Assembly (NCBI GenBank): GCA_021776785.1
Contig: JAJFFF010000001.1
Location: 251,129 to 297,078, forward strand
Reading direction: 5' to 3'
Origin: Planctomycetota bacterium
Lineage (GTDB): Bacteria; Planctomycetota; PLA2
Length of the DNA: 45,950 nucleotides
A program made the translations under genes and the position numbers. The notes beneath the pieces were generated by a model. It saw nothing but the letters and a program-made list of their open reading frames with translations. It was not told the origin of the DNA and ran no database searches. Positions 32,338 through 41,072 of the stretch are shown here, piece by piece; within the stretch, counting starts at the first letter, position 1; each line of letters opens with the position of its first letter.

Positions 32338-34777
32338 CTTCGAATTCTTCAAGACCTAGACCGAGCGTGCCGGTCGCCACACGAATTTCGTGTTGCTGGC
32401 CGGCGCGTTCGTAAATCACCCCCGCGTGCGTGGCGCCGCTCTGTTTGGTCTTTGCGAGCGCTTGGCGCAGATCCTGAAGCGATTCGATTTCCGCGCCATC
32501 GTAGCTCACGATCAGGTCGCCGATCGCTAGACCCGCGCGTTGCGCCGCGCTGCCGTCGGCGATCCGCGTGATCCGCAATCGCCATAAGAACTTCGTGTCG
32601 GAAGCTTCGAGCGGTACGACCAGCGTCGTCTTTCCCGCAACCAGCCGGATCTCTTTGTCGAACAATGCAAACCCACTTCGCTTGGCGACCAATCGGCACG
32701 CGCCGGCTGCAACCGCGCCGACAAAGACCTCACCTTTCTTGTCCGAAACCGTGAGCGGTTCGGTCGGGAACGCGCGGCCGAGCAGTTGTTGCACATCCTG
32801 GCCCGCACTCCACACCGCCACGCGTACGCCGACGATCGGTTGATCGCGTTCGTCACGAAACTGGAGCCGGGTCGGCGCCGCGGCGGTCAGCTTGAACGTT
32901 AGCTTGGTTGTCTCGCCCGGCTTGAACACAACCCCGGGCTTCGTCGCGACCGCGTGCTCGCGGCCCCAGACCGAGACGTCAAACGTCCCCGGCTTGAGAC
33001 CGGACGCGGGCCCCTGAAAGCCCCAACTGATGCGCTGGGTCCAGATCAACATCGGGTCGAGCTTTTCGCCCGCTGCGTTGGTGATCGTCGTGTCGAGCAC
33101 GGAACCTTTTTCCATCGCGAAATCGACGGTCGCCGCGTGATCGGGTGCGCGCAACGTCGCCGACGCGCGGTGGAGGCCGTACGCGCCGCCGTTAGCGAAC
33201 ATCGAATATTCGCCGGCAGGAAGATTCGAGAAGCTGTATCGACCTTTGTCGTCGGGCGCGCAGCGCGCATTCACGCGGTGCCGTCCCGCCGCCTTGAAGA
33301 GTTGCTCACGGTTGTCTTCGCTCGCGCGCAACCCGATCACAACCTGGACCCACGGCCCGACGACGCTCTTTGTTTGCGCGTCGCGCACGGTTCCGTCGAT
33401 GCGCCCCGTCGCGAGTCGAATGTTTTTCGTGAGTGCCGCACCGGGTTCGATCGTCAGCTTCTCGATGTGAAACTTCGATGGAACCAACAGGAAGTATGTG
33501 CCTGCCGGGAGTCCTGCGATGCGGTAACTGCCGCGCGCATCGACCCGACTAAACGGAAGCGGTTTACCGGTCTCCTTGCCGTCGATGACGTGAACTTCGA
33601 GTTCCTCTTGCCCAGCGGGCCGAAACGATCCGTGAACGTCATCATCGAGCGCGCCGAACGTGTTGTGGACTTGGCCCGATAGGACCGCGCCGGCCGCGAA
33701 CGTGATGTCCAGCTCTTTGGTGGGTGTTGCGGCGCTGAGCTCGAAGCGTCGCCTCACGATCGTCCCGTCGTGCGTGGCTTCCACGGCGAAGCGCCCGGCG
33801 TTCGGGAGCGGTGTTGTGAAGCGCCCGGCCGCGTCGGACCGAACGGTGCCGAGGACATGGTCGCCGACCCGGCTCGCGATCACGCGCACGGCGATCGTGC
33901 GCGGCGCCTGGCCTTCCCAGATCACGCGTCCCGTCACGCGGAACGCGCTGTCGGCAGGAGCGATTTCGTTTTCACTTTCGTTCTCACTGGATGACTTCGA
34001 CGTCGTTTCGGTGTCGTCGGATTTTGTCTCCGTCGCGTCGGAGTCAGCCGCGGTTGCTCCCGACGAACGCTTCGCAGAAGTCTTTGCGGCGTCCCGTCTT
34101 TGCGCGCGGTCCGAAGCGTCGTCGTCTCGCAGCCAAAAGAACGCGCCCAGGGCGAGAAGGAGGACGGCGAGCGCGCCGCCGATAGCGGTTGATTGTTTCA
34201 TGGCCATGAATGCTCCTGCGGCTGCTCCGGCCGGCGGGATGCTGAGTCCCGCGACGGCTAAGAGATTGGCGCGCCAATGGTGTTCGGGGTCGGCTTGCAA
34301 CCGTCGTCGTAGCTGCCCATGCGCCCGCGCCAGCCGCGCGCGTGCGGCGGCCGGGGTGATCGAGCAGCGGGCCGCCATGGCGCGCGGCTGCAGTTCGTCC
34401 ACGTAGCGCAGCAGAAGTGTCGTGCGATGGGGCTCGGGAAGTTCGAGAACGTGCCGCAATGGCTCGCGGTGCAATTCGGTGCGTGCGACGACGTCGAGCC
34501 CGGATTCGGTGCGTTCTTGGCGTGCGACTTTTCGTTCGCGCGCTGTTCGCCTCGACTCCGCACGGCGCACGTGGTGCGATAGGTTGCGGACGGTCGTGGC
34601 GAGCCAAGCGCGCAGCGCATGCGGCGGCGGCTGCGCGTCGAGTGCGGCCATCCACGTCTCCTGAACGACATCGTCGGCGCGATGCTCGTCGCCCGAGAGC
34701 AGTCGTCGCGCGAGGGCCCGCACCCACGGCGTGTGGGCGAGTAAGTCATCGACATCGACGGAGTGCTTTGTGGACAC
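32321..34777 (-). CDS. ECF sigma factor fused to membrane segment, carboxypeptidase-like modules and PDZ
   Basis: GTG at 34777 is the likely start (818 residues); it has no clear Shine-Dalgarno, so it is uncertain. Residues about 10-165 are an ECF sigma factor with region 2 (DEHRADDVVQETWMAAL) and a region 4-like helix-turn-helix (LQPRAMAARCSITPAAARARLARA). Hydrophobic segments at about 170-216 include STAIGGALAVLLLALGAFFWL. A Ser/Asp/Glu-rich linker follows, then several carboxypeptidase-regulatory-like beta modules (GRVIWEGQAP, GSYRIAGLPAGTYFLL, GRYSFSNLPAGEYSMF). The C-terminal ~90 residues are a PDZ domain (GSAAQRAGLAIGDLIVSYDGAEI). The sensor modules would lie outside and the sigma domain inside. 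It is divergent from a protein with similar modules. Confidence 0.85.
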   Translation of the reverse strand: MSTKHSVDVDDLLAHTPWVRALARRLLSGDEHRADDVVQETWMAALDAQPPPHALRAWLATTVRNLSHHVRRAESRRTARERKVARQERTESGLDVVARTELHREPLRHVLELPEPHRTTLLLRYVDELQPRAMAARCSITPAAARARLARAHGQLRRRLQADPEHHWRANLLAVAGLSIPPAGAAAGAFMAMKQSTAIGGALAVLLLALGAFFWLRDDDASDRAQRRDAAKTSAKRSSGATAADSDATETKSDDTETTSKSSSENESENEIAPADSAFRVTGRVIWEGQAPRTIAVRVIASRVGDHVLGTVRSDAAGRFTTPLPNAGRFAVEATHDGTIVRRRFELSAATPTKELDITFAAGAVLSGQVHNTFGALDDDVHGSFRPAGQEELEVHVIDGKETGKPLPFSRVDARGSYRIAGLPAGTYFLLVPSKFHIEKLTIEPGAALTKNIRLATGRIDGTVRDAQTKSVVGPWVQVVIGLRASEDNREQLFKAAGRHRVNARCAPDDKGRYSFSNLPAGEYSMFANGGAYGLHRASATLRAPDHAATVDFAMEKGSVLDTTITNAAGEKLDPMLIWTQRISWGFQGPASGLKPGTFDVSVWGREHAVATKPGVVFKPGETTKLTFKLTAAAPTRLQFRDERDQPIVGVRVAVWSAGQDVQQLLGRAFPTEPLTVSDKKGEVFVGAVAAGACRLVAKRSGFALFDKEIRLVAGKTTLVVPLEASDTKFLWRLRITRIADGSAAQRAGLAIGDLIVSYDGAEIESLQDLRQALAKTKQSGATHAGVIYERAGQQHEIRVATGTLGLGLEEFEVKRPR

Positions 34778-34975
34778 ATCATGGATGTACCCGCCGCGCG
34801 CACGATCGTGACTCAAAAAACCGAAAAGATCGCGTGCTCGAGTGCATCCGGCGAAGCCCAAGTGTGCAAAACAACACGTTGCGTCCGCTCCGCAGCGGGT
34901 CGTGTCGACCATGAGCGCGCCCGAGGCGCCGATTCGGCGCGCGACGGGAGAATCGGCTACGTTGTTAGAGAACGA
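34778..34975. promoter_or_regulatory. Divergent promoter region
   Basis: This gap of 198 bp separates the sigma-fusion gene and the 1049-residue module protein. It must carry both promoters unless one reads through. Open frames run across it on both strands but show no signal sequence or ribosome-binding site. A target site of the adjacent ECF sigma factor would be expected here; none can be recognised by eye. Confidence 0.35.
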
Positions 34976-37900
34976 ATGGCGAAACGAGTCGGATTGTTGC
35001 TGGCGCTGATCGGGGCGTCCGTCCTAGTGTGGATGTTGACGAGCGAGAGCCGGGCGCGTTCGCGCCGATCGACTTCGGCGGACCACGAGGTTTCTGCAAA
35101 CGCTGCGCGCGACCAGGAATCGACGCCGGCCGCCGCGGAGCCGGCCGTGGTCCACGGGCGCGTCCGGGCGTACGCGACGGGTTCCTTTGTGTCGGCCGCC
35201 TACACGTTTCGCGCGGGCGAGCGGCCATCGACGGGGCGAACGGATGCGCACGGGACGTTTCGGTTCGAAGCAAGAACGGTCGGCGTCGCCGCCGAACTCG
35301 CGCTGCACGCTGCCGCATTCGGCGAATCGACGGTGTCGGTCGCGCCTCTGCGTGCCGGTGAGGTGCGCGACCTCGGTACACTCTGGGTTCGGGCACCGGG
35401 GAGGGCTCACATCTTGGTTGTGGACCCTGCCGGCAAGCCGGTTGCGAACGCACGCGTGGCGATTGGTATCTACGGGATGGTTGCGGGGACGCCGATTCAC
35501 CCGCGTGCGCAAGAACTTCGAACCGGGGCGGACGGAACGGCCGACGCGTCCATGGTGGGCGACGCCTCGTGGCGGTTTTTCGCATGGGGGAGCGGATTCG
35601 GCGCATCTGCGATGGTCACGCGCGGGATCGCGCCGGGCTCTTTCGTCCAAGTCCTGTTGACGCTTGGGCCACCGCATCGACTCGTGGGGCGTGTCGTGGA
35701 CGCGAGCGGGGCGCCTTCCCCTGGCATCGAGGTCCTCGTGGCCCAAGACAAGTTCACGTATCGCGATGCGAGCCGGTATCGCGCGGTGGGTGTCGAAGCC
35801 AAGACCGACCGCGATGGACAGTACGAGGTCCATGGATTGCGGGCCGGCATCGCGACCGTGTATGCCGGCGTGCCCGGGGGCCGCTTTTTCGGGATCGCCA
35901 CGATCAACATTCCGGAAGTGCCGCGCCTCGACTTCCGGTACTCGGCCGCCGCCACGCGAGGGCAGGCGGTGGTGGCGGGGACGGTTCGCTCATCTGTCGG
36001 TCAGCCGATGGACGGCGTCAACGTGAGTGCGAGTATCCAGACCGATTGGGGCTACTTGTTTGAACGCGCCATCACGGATGCGCGCGGGCGATACGAAATC
36101 ACCGACTTGCCGGCCGGTCTCCTGACCGGTGTCTCCGCACGCGCGTTTGGATATCGCGAACGCGAGGCATCCTTCGCGCGGACGTCGCTCAAGGGGGATG
36201 TGCGTGTCGAGCACGACCTCGTCATGGATCCACGCCCCGTCTTGCGCGGCGTGGTGCGCGACGCCGAGGGGCCGCTCCCCGGCGCGCAGATTCGTGTCGT
36301 CGTACGGTCGAAACTCTACGGCGCCACAACGGACGGCAACGGACACTACCGGCTCGACCGCGCACCGCCCGGCCCGGCGATTGTGTTCGCGTCACGCGAA
36401 GGCTATTTCATTCCCGGCGCACCGCTGGGACGCAGTAAGTTCCAGTCCGTTCCTAAGGAATTGCAGGTCAAGATTCCAACCGAAGGGGAAGCCGTTCTCG
36501 ACATCGTGATGCGTCGTGGCATCCCCGTCCGCGGTCGCGTCACCACTCCCGAAGGCCGACCCGTGTCGGATCTGTTGCTTCGCTATCAGCCCCGTCACGG
36601 TCGCAACGATGTGCACGAACCGCGGGCCGCGACCGATGCGGACGGGAGGTTTACGATCCACTTGCCGCCAGGCGACGGTTGGTTGCACGCGGTCCACGAG
36701 CGCTATGCGATGGACCCGCACAAGGTGACCGTGCACCGAAGCGATGAATCGAAGCCGCTCTCGCTTTTGGTGCATCGGAAGCGCCGCGTGACGATCAAGG
36801 GCCGTGTCTTGGATCTGTCCGGTCCGGTCTCCGGCGCCAGCGTGAGAGTTCAGGCGAGCGGTAACCTGACGCGCGTTTGGAATACGGTCACACGCGACGA
36901 CGGAGCGTACGAGCTGTCGATCGAAGTCGCCTTGGGGCGCTCGTGGAAAGCGACCGTCCAATCGCCCACGCATCGAGTTACGACGGCGCGTAGGTCGGTC
37001 GCGGCGGATCAACTCAGCGTCACGTTGGACTTTCAGCTCGCGCCGAATCCGACCGTCAGCGGCGTCGTTGTTCGCAACGGCCGCCCGGTGGCGGGCGCGC
37101 GCGTCCGCATCGACGGCGGTTCGCTTCCTGTGCGGGTGCGTGGCGAACGCGTGGCCGCCGTCACCGACGATGCCGGGCGGTTCGCGCTGGCTCAGCGCTT
37201 CTTGTTCAACCTAAACGCCTCGGCATCCACAGAAGACGCGCGCTCTGAAACGGTGCGGATCACAGCCGAGAACGCTAACGACCTCCGGTTGGAGTTGCTT
37301 CCGACCGCGCCGCTTGGCGGGACCGTGCGGACCAGCGATGGGAAGCCGGTTCGGTTCTTAACGATCACGGCGCGGCGCCTCGTCGGCATGCTGGGCACAG
37401 AGGGCCGCACCCTGGAGCGCATCCACACCGATGAGCACGGTCGGTTCGTCGTTCCCAACGCGCTGCCCGGCACGTATGGCTTAGACATCGACGGCGGCTC
37501 GGGGAACCCGATCGTTGTGTCGGGCCGTCACGAGTGCAAGACCGGATCGTTGTCCCTCGCTCTCGTCGTGAAAAACGGCGCCTACATCGCCGGGCGCGTG
37601 CGCTCTGTGCCGGACTCGTTGCGTGTGCGCGATGTCGAAGTGATGGTGGTTGATGCGACGAGCGGGAAGAGGGTTCTCCACGCGAGGCTCGAACGGGATG
37701 GACGATTCCGCGCGGGGCCCGTCCCGATCGGGGTATACGACGTCCTCGTCACGCGCGAGCTCGAGTTCGACGGGTTCGCGGCGATCGCGCGACGGGGTTC
37801 CGTTCGCACCGGCGCGAACGATGTCGAGTTCGTCCTTCGGAGCGATGGTGATATCCGCGGTACCGTCGTTCCGCTGGAGAAGGACGACTGGCCCGGGAAT

Positions 37901-38125
37901 GTCATCGTGGTCGCCGTGCAAATGGAAACGGGTCATCTCGTGCCCAGGGGTGAACTCGCGGCGACTGCGGAGGTAGATGACAAGGGGGCGTTCGTTCTGC
38001 CCGCGATGCCGCCGGGTTTTTACGAACTGCGTTGGGTCGAAAACTATGAGAATCGAAAAGTTCTTGCGCGCTCGCCTCCGGTGCGGCCGGGCGCGACCCG
38101 CGTGCAGTTGATCGAGCAACGCTAG
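34976..38125 (+). CDS. Membrane-anchored protein of repeated carboxypeptidase-regulatory-like domains
   Basis: ATG at 34976 gives an N-terminal membrane anchor (RVGLLLALIGASVLVWMLTS). The 1049-residue product is then built of about ten beta-sandwich modules. The typical unit is a GxVxxxxGxPxxGxxVxV opening and a GxYxxxxLPAG closing, for example GRVVDASGAPSPGIEV, GRYEITDLPAG, GRVTTPEGRPVSDLL and GRFVVPNALPGTYGL. Such domains (CarboxypepD_reg/DUF4480-like) bind or present surfaces and are not catalytic alone. The divergent sigma-fusion protein carries modules of the same type, which suggests a shared pathway. Location is probably periplasmic or surface, anchored at the inner membrane. Confidence 0.82.
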   Translation: MAKRVGLLLALIGASVLVWMLTSESRARSRRSTSADHEVSANAARDQESTPAAAEPAVVHGRVRAYATGSFVSAAYTFRAGERPSTGRTDAHGTFRFEARTVGVAAELALHAAAFGESTVSVAPLRAGEVRDLGTLWVRAPGRAHILVVDPAGKPVANARVAIGIYGMVAGTPIHPRAQELRTGADGTADASMVGDASWRFFAWGSGFGASAMVTRGIAPGSFVQVLLTLGPPHRLVGRVVDASGAPSPGIEVLVAQDKFTYRDASRYRAVGVEAKTDRDGQYEVHGLRAGIATVYAGVPGGRFFGIATINIPEVPRLDFRYSAAATRGQAVVAGTVRSSVGQPMDGVNVSASIQTDWGYLFERAITDARGRYEITDLPAGLLTGVSARAFGYREREASFARTSLKGDVRVEHDLVMDPRPVLRGVVRDAEGPLPGAQIRVVVRSKLYGATTDGNGHYRLDRAPPGPAIVFASREGYFIPGAPLGRSKFQSVPKELQVKIPTEGEAVLDIVMRRGIPVRGRVTTPEGRPVSDLLLRYQPRHGRNDVHEPRAATDADGRFTIHLPPGDGWLHAVHERYAMDPHKVTVHRSDESKPLSLLVHRKRRVTIKGRVLDLSGPVSGASVRVQASGNLTRVWNTVTRDDGAYELSIEVALGRSWKATVQSPTHRVTTARRSVAADQLSVTLDFQLAPNPTVSGVVVRNGRPVAGARVRIDGGSLPVRVRGERVAAVTDDAGRFALAQRFLFNLNASASTEDARSETVRITAENANDLRLELLPTAPLGGTVRTSDGKPVRFLTITARRLVGMLGTEGRTLERIHTDEHGRFVVPNALPGTYGLDIDGGSGNPIVVSGRHECKTGSLSLALVVKNGAYIAGRVRSVPDSLRVRDVEVMVVDATSGKRVLHARLERDGRFRAGPVPIGVYDVLVTRELEFDGFAAIARRGSVRTGANDVEFVLRSDGDIRGTVVPLEKDDWPGNVIVVAVQMETGHLVPRGELAATAEVDDKGAFVLPAMPPGFYELRWVENYENRKVLARSPPVRPGATRVQLIEQR

Positions 38126-38311
38126 CGACGCGATCCCGAACAGTCGGTCGTCGTGTCGCGTGGGCACGTCCGAACCTACCGCGCCGTCACTGCTCGCAGC
38201 CCGTTGCAAACGTCCTCGTGGGCTGCGTTCGCCGAGTCGCTTATCTGGCGAAGCCGATCTCTGCGTCGCCCCTCCTCGCTCTCGCCCGACGACTACTTCT
38301 TCAACGGACTG
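38126..38311. other. Short gap with a hairpin
   Basis: An 8-bp stem (38195-38202 with 38220-38227, CGCAGCCC/GGGCTGCG) with a 17-nt loop lies between convergent genes. There is no T-run, so terminator function is uncertain. No gene was seen. Confidence 0.4.
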
Positions 38312-38779
38312 CTAGGAACGCATGCAGCACTTTTTGAATTTCTTGCCGCTGCCGCACGGGCACGGGTCGTTACGGCCGATGCGCGCGCTCGGGTTGCGAA
38401 TCGGTTTCACGGTCTCCGCTGTTTTCTCGGTGAACGCCGAACGTAGCGCGCGCACAAAGCGTCCCAGCGCCTCGCCGCCGCCCAGCCGCCCCTGACGTTC
38501 CAACGTAGTGAGGAAGGCCGCGCACGTGTCGGGCGCCGCGGCCCGTGCCGACGCCGGGAGTTGCAGTGCCGCCACCCCGTCGAGCAGGCCGGCCTTGCAA
38601 TCGGCCTCTTCGATGTCGCCCGGCGGGCCACCACACGCGTCGCACGCGGCTTTGAGGAACGCGTCCAGCACCTGCGGCGCGTACTCCTTCGCGGGCGTGG
38701 GCAGTCCCAAGAACTCCGGCGTATCGCTGAAGTCGCTGACCCAGCCCTCAATCGTCTGGCGAATCCAAGCATCGACCAT
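38312..38779 (-). CDS. SEC-C motif protein
   Basis: The 155-residue product ends in the SEC-C zinc-binding motif [18 protein letters not shown] (last ~20 residues), as in the SecA C-terminus and many small proteins. The helical N-terminal ~120 residues contain [25 protein letters not shown] and several extra Cys, and match no domain I recognise. It is cytoplasmic. SEC-C motifs often help bind SecB, ribosomes or other partners, so a role in translation or export is possible. It is divergent from the small membrane protein at 38836. Confidence 0.85.
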   Translation of the reverse strand: MVDAWIRQTIEGWVSDFSDTPEFLGLPTPAKEYAPQVLDAFLKAACDACGGPPGDIEEADCKAGLLDGVAALQLPASARAAAPDTCAAFLTTLERQGRLGGGEALGRFVRALRSAFTEKTAETVKPIRNPSARIGRNDPCPCGSGKKFKKCCMRS

Positions 38780-38835
38780 GTCGGTAAGCGTACCGGGCGT
38801 CCTGTTTGCCCCCAGTTTTCGTTATGCTCGGGTCC

Positions 38836-39375
38836 ATGCCTGCTGCTCTATCGATCATCCCGGTGCTTTTGTTCGTGTTCTGGATTGCGCCGATTTTTCC
38901 GTTCCTTTACGTCATCGTCCGTTGGCGCGCGGCCGGCCGTGCGGAACCCGGGCTCGGTAGTTACAGCCTCGTCTTGTTCTTCATGAGCGGCGCGACGTTG
39001 CTCGCCGCAACCGCTGTGAGCACGCTGGTCTTTACGTTTCTAACCGATGATCCGGATGCGGATCTCCAACGTGCGATGTGGGGTGTGTTGGGGGCGTCGG
39101 CTGCGTTTTTTGGACTCCAAGTGCTCGTGGGGCGGTCGCTGTCGCCGACCGAAGACGCGACGGCCGCGACACGCGTCTTTGGCGGTTTCGTGATGGCCCT
39201 CTCCGGACTCGTCGTGTTCTTAGGTCTGAGCACACTTTGCATCGCACTGACGGTCGACACGGAAACGATGTCCACTCGCACGCTTGACGCTCGGGCCGAC
39301 ATCATGCGAGCTTCGTGTTCGGCGCTTGCCGTGTTTGGTGCGCTGTACTTGGGGTCTGTGCGCTCGATGCGATAA
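38836..39375 (+). CDS. Small integral membrane protein, about four segments
   Basis: The 179-residue product has hydrophobic segments around 3-27 (SIIPVLLFVFWIAPIFPFLYVIV), 40-64 (LVLFFMSGATLLAATAVSTLVFTF), a third near 78-95, and a fourth (FGGFVMALSGLVVFLGLSTLCIAL) followed by a short C-terminal hydrophobic stretch. No family was recognised and no catalytic motif is seen. The start could also be the ATG at 38824; neither has a clear ribosome-binding site. It converges with rsgA, with 16 bp between the stops. Confidence 0.65.
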   Translation: MPAALSIIPVLLFVFWIAPIFPFLYVIVRWRAAGRAEPGLGSYSLVLFFMSGATLLAATAVSTLVFTFLTDDPDADLQRAMWGVLGASAAFFGLQVLVGRSLSPTEDATAATRVFGGFVMALSGLVVFLGLSTLCIALTVDTETMSTRTLDARADIMRASCSALAVFGALYLGSVRSMR

Positions 39376-39391
39376 CACATTCGTCGTTTCG

Positions 39392-40456
39392 TCATCGGTC
39401 GCGACTCGCTTTGCGGTTGGCTTTGGTAATCGCCTTCCAGCGACGCTTCGTATTCGCCATGGCGGCTTTGTTTTCGCGGCGCTCCTGAAACGCGACTTCA
39501 CGTTGCAGTTTTTTGTACGACGCGAGTCGGTCAGGATCCACGGTGGCGATGACGGCGCATCCGGGTTCGTTGGTGTGCGTGCAGTCGCGGAACCGACACG
39601 TCGTGGCTAGCTCTTCGATGTCGGCGAAGACGGACGCGACACCTTCGTCCGCGTCCCATAGCCCGACGGTTCGGATGCCGGGCGTATCGATGAGGCATCC
39701 GCCGCCGGGCAACGCCAGCAGGTGTCGACCCGTCGTCGTATGGCGTCCGCGGTCGTCGTCGGCGCGCACCGTGTGCACAAGCTGCCGTTCTTCGCCGAGC
39801 AGCGCGTTCGTGAGCGTGGACTTGCCGACGCCGGACGAGCCGATCAGTGCCAGCGTGCGTCCCTCGCCGAGGTACGGAAAGAGCGCGTCCAGGCCGTCGC
39901 CTTCCGTGGCGCTGACGATATGCACCGCCACGCCTAACGCCACACCGTGGGCGGCCTCCAAGCAGCGTTCTCGTTCTTCGGTGTCGCCGCAGAGGTCGGA
40001 TTTTGAGAGCACAACGACCGGCTGCGCCCCGCTCTCCCAAACGAGGGCAAGAGCGCGTTCTAAGCGGCGGGGATTGAAGTCGCGATTGAGCGAGGTGACG
40101 ACGAAAACGGTGTCGATGTTGCTCGCCACCGCCTGTGCGCCCAGCATTTCGCCTTGCCCGACTTTGCGGCGCAGGACGGACCGGCGTGGCAAGACGGCTT
40201 CGATGCGGCCGACCCGGCCCGCGTCGTGAAGCGAGAGCGCAATCCAGTCGCCGACCGTCGGCCACTGGTCATTGTTATCCGTTCTCCACTGCATAGCGCC
40301 GCGAATGCGCGCCGGGATGACGCCTGCGCCGGTATGCACCTCGTAGATTTCTTTGTGTTCGGCGCACACGCGCGCCGCTGTCCAGTCAGGTTTTTGGAGG
40401 GCGGACAATGCGTCTTGCCACGACGCATTCCAGCCCAACGATGTAAGCGGGTTCAC
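39392..40456 (-). CDS. rsgA: Ribosome small-subunit-dependent GTPase RsgA
   Basis: GTG at 40456 is preferred over an upstream TTG, because GAGGA lies six bases before it. The 354-residue product has the circularly permuted GTPase order of RsgA/YjeQ: an N-terminal OB-fold (GRVGRIEAVLPRRSVLRRK), G4-like SKSD, then the P-loop GSSGVGKST, the switch segment GRHTTTGRHL and DTPG. The C-terminal zinc-binding signature is CRFRDCTHTNEPGC, followed by a basic tail (KAITKANRKASRD). RsgA checks late 30S ribosome assembly and releases RbfA. It appears complete. Confidence 0.95.
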   Translation of the reverse strand: MNPLTSLGWNASWQDALSALQKPDWTAARVCAEHKEIYEVHTGAGVIPARIRGAMQWRTDNNDQWPTVGDWIALSLHDAGRVGRIEAVLPRRSVLRRKVGQGEMLGAQAVASNIDTVFVVTSLNRDFNPRRLERALALVWESGAQPVVVLSKSDLCGDTEERERCLEAAHGVALGVAVHIVSATEGDGLDALFPYLGEGRTLALIGSSGVGKSTLTNALLGEERQLVHTVRADDDRGRHTTTGRHLLALPGGGCLIDTPGIRTVGLWDADEGVASVFADIEELATTCRFRDCTHTNEPGCAVIATVDPDRLASYKKLQREVAFQERRENKAAMANTKRRWKAITKANRKASRDR

Positions 40457-40594
40457 TGCGATTCCTCGAACACGGTCGGCCGTCGGCCGCTCGTGCGTGT
40501 TTGTCAATTGGATGAATCGAGCCCAGCCCGTCCTGTACTTGCAGAGCAGGGCGGCGGGCGATGGACAGACGAGGCCGGCGCGATGCCGTTACGC

Positions 40595-40616
40595 AAAAAC
40601 CCTAGCGGTCGCTAGG
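40595..40616 (-). terminator. Rho-independent terminator after the small peptide
   Basis: On the minus strand CCTAGC-GACC-GCTAGG is followed by G and five T. The 6-bp stem (40601-40606 with 40611-40616) overlaps the peptide's stop codon, so termination falls immediately after it. Confidence 0.7.
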
Positions 40617-40677
40617 AGCAGACGTGCGAAGAGATCGTGCCGGCGACGCGGCAGGCGGTCTGAATAGTGGTAGCCAT
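40612..40677 (-). CDS. Possible 21-residue peptide with strong RBS and terminator
   Basis: ATG at 40677 is preceded at nine bases by GGAG, within AAAGGAGATC. The frame encodes MATTIQTACRVAGTISSHVCS and stops at TAG 40614-40612, inside a small intrinsic terminator. About 70 bp upstream on the same strand is a 10-bp perfect hairpin. Two Cys (9 and 20) are present. Hairpin, RBS, short frame and terminator look like a self-contained transcription unit: a small protein, a leader peptide without its downstream gene, or a small RNA. No homolog is known to me. Confidence 0.42.
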   Translation of the reverse strand: MATTIQTACRVAGTISSHVCS

Positions 40678-40748
40678 AAAAACGATCTCCTTTGTGGAAC
40701 GAGCGCCGCACGAGCGCTCGGCTTCCTTTGAGTCTGCCCGAAATGATG

Positions 40749-40775
40749 CCGGCGTCAAGCAGTGATTGACGCCGG
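40749..40775 (-). ncRNA. Perfect hairpin upstream of the small peptide
   Basis: CCGGCGTCAA (40749-40758) pairs with TTGACGCCGG (40766-40775) over a 7-nt loop. On the minus strand it would lie in the leader of the 21-residue frame, or could be the 5' structure of a small RNA. An operator is an alternative reading. No T-run follows it. Confidence 0.4.
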
Positions 40776-41072
40776 TGTGCTCCAGCGGTGGCGTGGCGAC
40801 GGCGCGCCATCCGATCTCCATGACGCGCAGGACTCCGATTGGGGCGGCCGTTCGGCGCGCTGGAGCGTCGGTCCAAGCGTCCGCTGCGAAGAGATCGCCC
40901 CGCCGCACCTACGGCGTGGGTACGCGCGAACGGGCCGCGTCAGGGAGGCCTGCCGCGCGGATGTGTGTTGACGCGCGTTGCGGAACCGTAACCCGGGCAG
41001 CGTCGTCGTAGGATCGATCGAACACGTGTGTGTCGCCCAAACCTCGGACGCGCGTATCGTTGGAAATCGCGG

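Larger units (their letters stand above)
40457..41072. other. Intergenic region between rsgA and esterase genes
   Basis: Apart from the compact minus-strand unit described separately (hairpin 40749-40775, peptide 40612-40677, terminator 40595-40616), no conserved gene is seen. Longer open frames through 40612-40908 lack good ribosome-binding sites; the minus-strand one is the upstream extension of the small peptide frame. Confidence 0.45.
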
